This document shows positions 56,486 through 64,000 of a DNA stretch of 64,000 nucleotides, piece by piece; within the stretch, counting starts at the first letter, position 1; every line of letters starts with the position of its first letter. Made by a program: the position numbers and the translations under genes. The notes under the pieces were generated by a model. It searched no databases. It was not told where the DNA came from and saw only the letters and a program-made list of their open reading frames with translations. This DNA is from Cristatella mucedo. Taxonomy: Eukaryota > Bryozoa > Phylactolaemata > Cristatellidae. The stretch covers positions 1,099,001 to 1,163,000 of the forward strand of contig WPIO01000002.1 of assembly GCA_009760855.2 (NCBI GenBank), in the 5' to 3' direction.

Positions 56486-56652
56486 GTAAGTGAGCTTTTT
56501 TTGTAGTGCATGGCTATCATCGTGATGAAAGCCTTTTGGGTGGGGCCAGTGTGGGGTTCGGTTCTTCCTAGCATTCGTTGCAGCCTTGCTTTTGATGCCA
56601 TTGCCGTGCCTTGCCTAACTGATCGCTGCCACTCTTTCTCTTTATCCCTTAG

Positions 56653-56793
56653 TAACAGCAACAACATTAGCATGATCAATGCCGTGTCGGCATTGAGTGG
56701 ACTTGTCTCCCTAAACATACTGGACCTGAGCAGGAATCCACTGGAGAAGTTGGGTGCCAATATATTTCCCGTCGACTGTGGTGTCAAGCAACT
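56653..56793 (+). CDS. LRIG: LRIG-like gene, exon 5: LRR 4-5
   Basis: Acceptor TTTATCCCTTAG, donor GTAAGT, 141 nt, phase 2. Two repeats: NSNNISMINAVSALSGLVSL then NILDLSRNPLEKLGANIFPV ending VKQL. Double-repeat exons alternate with single ones in this gene. Confidence 0.9.
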
Positions 56794-57049
56794 GTAAGTC
56801 TACCTGCCGGTGCCAATAAATGCTGTGGGGCAGCTAGTTTTGTGAATAGTGCTTGCTGCTTTGAACACATTCTTGGTGCTTCATGGAGAGACTACAGGAG
56901 CAAGAATGAAAAAAGGAGATCGAGAGAGAGGGAGAGTATAAGATGGAGGAGACAGCAGAGAAGGAGGGGTGAGTAAAAGAATGAGAGAAAGCAGAGATAA
57001 AAACAAAGACTGGATGAAGGAAAAGAGAGGGAGAGATTTTGTGAAAGAA

Positions 57050-57054
<5 letters not shown>

Positions 57055-57103
<49 letters not shown>
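57055..57103. repeat. (GA)n microsatellite
   Basis: GA run of about 50 bp in the intron before exon 6, in a purine-rich stretch (56940-57110). A CTG run lies at 57156-57181. Confidence 0.95.
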
Positions 57104-57105
<2 letters not shown>

Positions 57106-57329
57106 CCGAGTGGGTGAGAAACCCTGCTCTGTGCCAGAGAGAGCAGCCGCAGCTTGGCTGCTGCTGCTGCTGCTGCTGCTGGAGTTTACATTGACCTTTT
57201 TGTTCTGCACCACTTCGATGGTACCAGCATTTGTTCCAGGTGGACTCCCAGTTGACATTTTCTGTAGGTCTTCTGCCGGGTGCATTGTAATGCCCTTCTT
57301 TCTGCCAGCCGGATCGTCATACGTTTTAG

Positions 57330-57476
57330 CAATCTAGCCGACAGCGGAGTAGAGACAATCGATGCAGCGGCCTTCGCAGCTCTCGGAGGGTCACTCGAGA
57401 AACTGAGGCTGGGTCGGAACAAGCTCACTGCTCTGCCCCGAGGCCTCTTCGCTGGAAACAGAAGAATTGAAGAGCT
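57330..57476 (+). CDS. LRIG: LRIG-like gene, exon 6: LRR 6-7
   Basis: 147 nt with acceptor CATACGTTTTAG and donor GTGAGT, phase 2. Encodes NLADSGVETIDAAAFAALGG, SLEKLRLGRNKLTALPRGLF and a final IEEL. The longer first repeat matches the NLANTLLVLKLNRN repeat of vertebrate LRIG1. A second in-frame acceptor (TTTCTGCCAG, ending 57308) would add seven residues (RIVIRFS) before the repeat and spoil its LxLxxN spacing, so 57330 is preferred. Confidence 0.85.
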
Positions 57477-57644
57477 GTGAGTAATCGTGCAGCCGATGCA
57501 GTGACCCTGCCCCCCCATGCACCCCCAGCACTCTCTCTCTCTCTTTGCTTGGTGCCTTGACATTGGCCACGTGGCCGGCTACACTTTTTGTAATTCAGTT
57601 TGCCATGCCGAAATATGCATTGGCACTGCTCATCTGTTCTGCAG

Positions 57645-57788
57645 GGATCTCAGCCGCAACCGTTTTCGTCACATCGAGCATACAACGTTCAAGGATCTCA
57701 GCAGCCTACGCAATCTTACATTGAGGAGGAACGAAATTGAATTGCTCCGAGACGGCTCTTTTTTTGAGTGCAAACAACTCGAGACGCT
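57645..57788 (+). CDS. LRIG: LRIG-like gene, exon 7: LRR 8-9
   Basis: Acceptor CATCTGTTCTGCAG, donor GTGAGT, 144 nt, phase 2. Encodes DLSRNRFRHIEHTTFKDLSS, LRNLTLRRNEIELLRDGSFF and a final CKQLETL. Confidence 0.92.
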
Positions 57789-57863
57789 GTGAGTATACTT
57801 GTTGGAGCCATTTCTTCATTCCTCTCTCTCGCTCACATATACACCCATGCATGCAAGCAAGCA

Positions 57864-57964
<101 letters not shown>

Positions 57965-59193
57965 TCTTTTGCGCACTCTATCACACACCCTGTTAGTTTC
58001 AAGCCGCGTACGTGTATCCAGGGTGTTCATGAACTGAATACATGCTGGGCTTGAGCCCAGGCCCCAACGTGGCGATCAGCCACGCTGGGGAGCAGAGCGT
58101 GGCATTTAAAGAAAAACGAGAAAAGTAAATAAAAACATGTCCAAAATGGTGGAAATCGGACACACGGGTAAAGAGCATCTGAGGCTTGCATGCACTCCCC
58201 CAACACCACCCTGCCTACCCCTTTTCGTGGGGCAGCGAGTGGTCAGCTGCCTCATCCCTTTTCGCAACAGCTTTTCACAGCTGCCTGAAAGGTTGGTCTT
58301 CTTTCACTGCCCAAGTCGCAGAATGGGTTTGTCTTCCCGGCAAGTCGGCGGGCACCTCCTGCTCCCCAACTGTATGGCCTCCTGGCAGCAGTTAGGCATG
58401 CCTGATTATTATTGATCACAGCTAAATTGCGCAGTGTTTATCGAAGGAAATAAATAAAGAGTGTCGCTTGTTTATAGCCCGAGTGGCCAGCGCTTTTTGA
58501 AGTGCTGGATGAGAATTTTTCGCGAGCAAGCAGCCTTCGATGGGCTGGCCGCAGTTCGGGAGCTCGTGGAGCTACCGGTTATATGAACCGGCTCGACGGC
58601 TCGTGTCGCCTGTCTGCGTGCTAGCTGCTCCTTCTCTGCCGTGACTGGGATGGCCGAAGCCCTCGAGCAGCCTCAGCTGCTGCTGGTGCAGCAGCTGTGG
58701 AGCACGTGTTCTGATTCGTGGCTGTAAATGGTGAGGATCCGGCTGGCCATACCAGACTCAGACAAATAGAAGGCAGTCCCTAATCAGTGTCTATACCCAG
58801 GGGAAGAAATACTTCTTGATTGATGCCAGAAGAATGCTAATTGTCCGTTCACAAGGGCTGCACTGCCTTCTGTCCACTGGTGTCAGTGCAACGGTCTGGG
58901 CTGCATCTATGTACCACCATCTGCTCGGGCTGTCGAAGTCCACTGCGCTGCTACGTCGCCTGCCGCCTCTGCTGCCGCTGCCGCCTCACTACCATCGTGC
59001 TCACGCCGCCGCTGCAGCTGTCCGTGCACAGATGCTGAGCTGCAGCTAATTTCTGCTGGGCAGGGGCGGCTGTGCTGGCGCTCGCCCAGCTGAGCATCGT
59101 CAAAAGCTGCTGCGGGCTTTGGCTGCCTCGCAGTGCCACGTGTGCTCTATTTGCGTGATACGGTCTGATAGAAGGCTTCTGTCTATTCGCTAG

Positions 59194-59265
59194 GAACCTG
59201 GAGGAAAACAAGCTGACTGCACTGAGAGTCGGCTCCTTCTTTGGCCTGCAGTCCCTGAAAGAGCT
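59194..59265 (+). CDS. LRIG: LRIG-like gene, exon 8: LRR 10
   Basis: Acceptor GTCTATTCGCTAG, donor GTAAGT, 72 nt, phase 2. Encodes NLEENKLTALRVGSFFGLQS then LKEL. Confidence 0.92.
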
Positions 59266-59780
59266 GTAAGTACAGCACTTGCCCCACGTGGGTGTCTTAG
59301 GGCAGGGCTCCTTAGGTGGGAGCTCCACACGAACCAAATTGTCGTCTCTTCCTAAACCCGTGGCTGGGTGGGTGGGTGGGGAGATGCACGTGTGCAGGCT
59401 ACGTTTCTTGGCCTGCTACGGGCTGGGCTGTTTCTACTACGAGATGGACGTCACATCCTTGGCATCACATGCTTCTCAGTCAGCACCGGTTGCCGCTGCT
59501 GCCAGACTGCAGAGCTTCGTCGACTGCGATGCAGATGCCGAGCAGAGCAGTCGCTCATCTGAAACATGGATGCGATGTTCAGCCGAATAACGAGCGCTTG
59601 CTCGGTAAACGTTTTGAGTCACTGGCACTGCATGTCAGGCTGGCCAGTCACAGCCGGGCAGGGAGAACCTTAATGTAGGAAGGAGCCGGCAACCACCGTT
59701 AAGTTGCAGTGCAGTAGCTTCACTCACTTTGCCGAGTTGCTGATCAACCGCTCGCACCGATAGAAATTTTCTTGAGACCC

Positions 59781-59875
59781 CAGTGGCTGAGCCAGTGGGT
59801 TTTCATCTCGGGGGGGGGGGACCTACACAATTTGTATGTAGGGGGTAAGACCTTGACATTTTGGCTCGGCCACTG
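59781..59875. mobile_element. Short hAT-type MITE candidate
   Basis: Left end CAGTGGCTGAGCCAGTGGG; right end on the complement CAGTGGCCGAGCCAAAATG. The 14-bp termini are identical but for one base. The 95-bp element has a G run in the middle. No clear 8-bp target duplication is left. Located in LRIG-like intron 8. Confidence 0.55.
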
Positions 59876-60050
59876 CTTCCGGCACTGCTACCGTGTTTGA
59901 TTTATAATGCACGTGTCATCTGCGTTCATGCGACTGGCGGCCTGCCTTATTATCCTTGTTACTAGTATTGCTACCACAAAGTGCGCATTTCTTTCCACGT
60001 CGATTTCTGCAGACCAGATTTGTACAGCCACTGTCTCGCTATGCTTTTAG

Positions 60051-60122
60051 GTTTCTTGCTGGAAACAACATAAGCTCGATTGATATTCAAGTCTGGGAAC
60101 AAGCAAAATTGGTGACGACTCT
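60051..60122 (+). CDS. LRIG: LRIG-like gene, exon 9: LRR 11
   Basis: Acceptor TATGCTTTTAG, donor GTAAGC, 72 nt, phase 2. Encodes FLAGNNISSIDIQVWEQAKL then VTTL. The tryptophan-glutamate pair matches the DAWEFC repeat typical of LRIG proteins and is a strong family marker. Confidence 0.92.
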
Positions 60123-60221
60123 GTAAGCTCGTAGTCCATCAATGCTCGTAGTGATGCCGCATCGCCTCGTGCGGCTGATCGGCGCTAGCAGCGCGAAGGA
60201 AGCAGAAGCTGCAGCTGCTGC

Positions 60222-60300
60222 TTCTCTCCTCTCCCTCTCTCTTTCTCTCTCTCTTTCTCTCCCTCTCTCTTCCTCTCCCTCTCTCTTTCTCTCCCCCTCC
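60222..60300. repeat. (CT)n-rich tract
   Basis: Imperfect CT/TTTCTC/CCCTC repeats of about 78 bp in LRIG-like intron 9. Confidence 0.9.
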
Positions 60301-61893
60301 CCTTGCCCTGAGGCTTGCTGTTCTGCTGCAAGCTGTACTGAGGCATGCTGGTCGCGGCCAAGGCATCGGGACGAGAACACGAGCTGCTCTTGGTCTAAGC
60401 AGATTTGATGCCCTGCCTCGTTCTGAAGCCGGTCAAACCTGGGCGTTAATGGCAATTATCAATCCCATTGGAGCCACTCGTGACCTGCAGAGCACGATAA
60501 AGATGCCACTGGATTGCCTGACGCTTGCTTTCTCATCCATTATTACACCGACTCAGTGTTTTGCAGTTTCGTTGATCGACGAATTTTTTCCTGTACATAG
60601 GTAGCTGAATCACGAGGGAGCTCATTAGAAATGCGCTTAGAATGTTATATCATCGTCTACTGCGACAGGCAGTGGCATGCTTGTTGCATCGGACTTGCCA
60701 GCGTGACGCCGAAAGCCGAGTGTGGCGCAGCCGCTGCCATAAGCAGCATAAGTGATCGCTCGCGGGTGTCCTTCTGCGATGAGGTCAGCCATCGTCGTTA
60801 TTCAGGAAAACGGCTCCTGGTCGTGCTCCATCGCTGTCGGCTGCAGTGCTGTCATGTTTTTGACGAGTGGGCCATCTGTGCTGCGTGCACGAACCATCGC
60901 CAGGCTTCAGCTGTGCCGAGCTCTTGAGCCCGGACCTTGAACCACAGACTCGCCGATCAAAAAAGCTGCTGACGTGTGTGCGAGACAGCGAGTGCAGTGG
61001 GCGATTGGCAGAATGAGTTCGATCCGCAGCGGTGGCGCTGAGCCGACACGGTGCCGCAAGGGCCGCGTGTGGCTTCTCAAGCCTTCTGCGAGCTTGTCAA
61101 GTATGAGAATGTGGGCAGCTAAGTTACCGGAAGCAACATTCGTCGGGATTTTATATGCCAACTTATGAGGGACATGTGCACCAACTCTCCGCTGAGCGAA
61201 TGCAGAATTACGTTGACACAGCTGGCTGCCATGCTGGATGCACGGTCGTAGAGAAGGAGGGCCGGGCCAGCGGCGCCTTGGCTCGTTCGTTCCTCGGAAC
61301 GTTCCCGATTTGGGTGAGCTTTCTTTGGCACTAGCCGAGAGCAGGGGGCCAAGTCGGAGGTCGGAGCTCTTGCTCGAAGAAGAGCACGAAGAAAAAGTCC
61401 CTCTAGCGATAGCTGCTGTGAGGCTGACGCTCAATCGAGTGTCACGATTGGCAGGAAAAGAGCACTCGTCAAATCACGAGCCGCGTTTGGCCTCTACTCG
61501 CACGTGCCGGACTGGCACGGGTCTTTCGCCGTTCTGCTGTGGCCCCCGAGAGAGCTCCAGAGCTTGCCGTGACCACGTGACTCTCTGTGTCGAGCTCGCT
61601 CAGCGGGCGAGGAGGCTTTCAGCGGCTTCGAGGCGCAGTATGCAGCATGCGGCAGCCCACAATGGCAGCTGTTTAGTATGCGCTTCGGAGCCGAGCGGCT
61701 ACGCTCAGGCACGGCCAGCACGGCTCGTGCACAGCGCGGCACATCTTGTCGGACGGCTGCTCCCGCGCGCACGGAGTTTCGATCGATGCCAAAACACTGC
61801 GTGGGCGTGGCCGAGCTCGTGGCTGACGCTCTTGCGGCCGGCCTTGCTGACCGGTGCGCTCTGTACACTTCTCTTTCTCTTGTTGCTTTGCAG

Positions 61894-62037
61894 CGACCTG
61901 TCTAAAAACAGCCTTCGGAGACTCGGCAATGGTGCCTTGAGTGGCCTGAGGATTCTAAAGCGGCTCCTGCTTGGCAGCAACGGCTTGCAGGCGATCGACG
62001 ATCATGCGCTGGACAACCTCGAACGGCTGGAAACGCT
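61894..62037 (+). CDS. LRIG: LRIG-like gene, exon 10: LRR 12-13
   Basis: Acceptor TTGTTGCTTTGCAG, donor GTACGT, 144 nt, phase 2. Encodes DLSKNSLRRLGNGALSGLRI, LKRLLLGSNGLQAIDDHALD and NLERLETL. It is embedded in a 563-codon open frame (61238-62929) whose other parts are intron read-through in GC-rich DNA. LRIG proteins continue with about two to three more repeats, a C-terminal cap, three Ig domains and a transmembrane segment, none of which I find before 64000. Confidence 0.92.
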
Positions 62038-63620
62038 GTACGTACGTCCGGCCACGCCCAGTGGCAGCGCCCATGCTGGGAGCAGCGCTGCATCGTCGCA
62101 CTTTTCTTTTGGGCCACTGCCACCGGTAGAGGCGGCAGCAGCGTGTGCCATTGCATGCCGGGCACGTGACCAACTGGCCAAACACCGGCGAAGCTCTCGT
62201 ACCGAGTGCTGTTCTCTCTCAGAGGTTTGCTGCTGCTGGAGATGCTTAAAAAAATCCTCTCTCGCCCGTGCCCGATGGACGGAGGTGTTTTTGTCTCGAT
62301 CGCCTTTCTCTCTCTCTTTGTGTGACCGGGTGGCGGTCTTCGTAGCTCGATGCCACGAGGAGGCACCGAGGCATCGGCTCTTCGTACTCACTGCAGTCCA
62401 GCTGCTGCTGCTTTCGTGGCTTTTCCCTTATTGTTTAACGTTCGGCGGGCGTCACTCTCATGCGGCGGCGGCGTGCCTCTCTTTCCTGCTCAGTGGCCGC
62501 AGAGTGCTAGCAGCCGCCAGTGCCGCCCCAGTGGCTCCAGCTGCGCTGCGGCCGGCCGCGCAGCGCAGCTGGGCTGCAAGCCCAAGCCCAGCATCGCTGT
62601 CGCTTATTTCTCGGTCGCCACGCCACGCGAGCGAGTCTTATCGTAAAACGTCGCGACCGGCAAAAAGGAGCCGATCAGATAAAGTATGGATTTATCGCGC
62701 TCGCCGTGTTTGCCCTTCGAAGGTGTCGGTTTTGCCACCACCGCTCTCCCGTGGCCGTCGACCTCGGCACGGCACTGGCTGCTCGCACGCGAGCACCAGC
62801 GCCCGCGCCTGCCCAGGCCTGCGTGCTGGCTGCGTGCTGCCTCTGCTGCTGCTGCAGCGTTGTCAGCTAACAAGGGCGTACCTGCTCGCCCTCTTGACTG
62901 TTTCAACAGCGTCGGCCGTCGGAAGATAGCAGCTAGCCAGGCAGCGATAGGTGGCCGCGTGAATTTGTCCCATTTGCTCTGGCTGCTGTCCTGGCCACCC
63001 TCATCTACTGCTCCAGCGGCTTCCAGGCCCTGCGGGCTGCTTTCCGTACTGCCAATGTGCCCCATGACAGCATCGCTCCGGAATTGGCATCGCGTCGCCT
63101 TGTGCCCATTCGAACACAAGGTATTGTTAGTATTTGCATCACAGGAGCTGCTGCTTGGCAGCACCTCGACGGATTCAGTGATGGCGGCGGTCGTCGCCTG
63201 TGCCGTGCACCACAGGCGAACACTGCGACGACCCTGACTCACGAGCCTGACTGACTCCTGACCCTGACTAAGTGCCCACGCCTGGCTTTGCCTGTTCGAC
63301 TAACCTCTTTTGGGCAAAACCAGTGCTAGCCTGCTGGCTTACGCTGCTGCTGGGAGTGCGACCTTTGTGCCAGAGTGGCACTCAGAGTCCCTGCACGGCC
63401 AACGGGCTTGCTGCCTCCAACCGGCGGTCCGGTTCAGCTACCGACGCTGCTGGCATGCCACTCGGGCTTTATCTCTCCCACAACGAAAGAGAGGCGTGGA
63501 GTGCCGGATTTACTGCTTTGACTTTTTTTACGTCTGCTACACGTACTCGTCTGCGATGTTGCCGTGCATCAACTCGCAGGTCTTCACTCCCTCCTGTGCA
63601 TGCGGGGATGCGTACGGGCG
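62038..63620. other. LRIG-like intron 10, GC-rich, no further exon recognised
   Basis: GC-rich, with several long open frames on both strands that show no LRR, cysteine cap or Ig signature. I searched for the expected next repeat (the DLKNNEIS-type) without success. The next exon is probably beyond the window. Confidence 0.5.
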
Positions 63621-63622
63621 GT

Positions 63623-63672
63623 GCAGCTAAGGCAGCTAAGGCAGCTAAGGCAGCTAAGGCAGCTAAGGCAGC
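63623..63672. repeat. Minisatellite, 9-bp unit GCAGCTAAG x5.5
   Basis: Five perfect consecutive copies and a partial sixth in an intron. It has no coding meaning, although one frame reads as Ala-Ala-Lys repeats. Confidence 0.97.
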
Positions 63673-63734
63673 ATGTCTATTGCTAAAGAAGTCGACCTGC
63701 ACTATTTTCTCAAACTGCAGCCCTGATCTATTTC

Positions 63735-64000
63735 AAGGTGCTGCAACTCGCTTGAAGGTCCCTTCATTCTCTCGCTCTGGCCTACTTGTTGGAGATACTG
63801 CCCCATCAAGCTTGGAGTTTCATTACCACCTGTACTTCTGACTCAAGTCTTTTAGCTGTGCCTCTAAGCAAACTCAAATCGCTCGTATGACGTGCCGCCA
63901 GTACGCTCCCGAAACCTGGAGCTGAGACTGCAGACTGAGACCACGAAATCACCACTGACTTGATGGCCATTAAAAAAAAAGCGCAGAACCCGCATGCCCC
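63735..64000 (+). pseudogene. LINE fragment at the window end
   Basis: GGTCCCTTCATTCTCTCGCT, GATACTGCCCCATCAAGC, GTACGCTCCCGAAACCTGGA and a GACTTGATGGCCATTAAAA block match the C-terminal ORF2 region of the LINE family (SLHS, LPHQ, YAPKAW, DLTTFK) with many changes. Cut by the end of the window. Confidence 0.7.

Noticed and set aside
61238-62929. 563-codon open frame on the plus strand
   Set aside because: Only 61894-62037 within it matches LRIG repeats, with proper splice sites on both sides. The rest is GC-rich intron read-through.

Overview
This window is a piece of an animal nuclear genome. The genes have many short exons with GT/AG introns, introns of several kilobases, tRNA-derived SINEs, L2/CR1-like LINE fragments, hAT-type DNA elements and long microsatellites. 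Nothing in it looks bacterial, viral or organellar. The gene content (an ASZ1/GASZ-like gene and an LRIG-like gene) indicates a bilaterian. The repeat profile suggests an invertebrate, but I cannot name the species from sequence alone.

Region 1 (1 to about 19.6 kb, moderately AT-rich) holds the 3' part of a plus-strand gene whose protein runs ankyrin repeat, linker, SAM domain, helical segments, then a C-terminal hydrophobic anchor. Seven exons could be placed (2051-2185, 3417-3538, 7195-7330, 9262-9377, 9688-9808, 16019-16123, 19116-19322) and their splice phases join without conflict. This architecture is that of ASZ1/GASZ, the outer-mitochondrial-membrane scaffold of the germline piRNA pathway. 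The upstream ankyrin exons lie left of the window. Its introns are crowded with LINE and SINE copies, including a 2-kb LINE with a nearly intact reverse transcriptase ORF.

Region 2 (about 19.6-46.9 kb) is intergenic as far as I can see. It is a mosaic of SINEs (two families, called SINE-A and SINE-B here), LINE 3' ends, a third unclassified repeat (Repeat-C), microsatellites and three GC/CpG-rich blocks (about 23.0-24.9, 27.5-28.7 and 42.1-43.4 kb) with no recognisable gene. The most striking element is a 191-bp SPIN-like hAT element at 22385-22575, inserted in a SINE-B copy and flanked by a near-perfect 8-bp target duplication.

Region 3 (about 46.9-64.0 kb) starts with a CpG-rich promoter and holds the 5' part of a plus-strand LRIG-like gene. 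It has a signal peptide and LRR N-terminal cap in exon 1 and then nine exons encoding 13 leucine-rich repeats. Every intron interrupts the same leucine codon of the repeat in phase 2. The rest of the LRR array, the C-terminal cap, Ig domains and transmembrane segment must lie beyond base 64000.

The two genes are unrelated in function: one is a germline piRNA scaffold, the other a cell-surface receptor regulator. The window is most notable for its transposon biology: a SINE family that shares its 3' hairpin tail with a LINE, microsatellites that appear to have arisen inside those tails, nested insertions with readable target sites, and a probable horizontally acquired SPIN copy.
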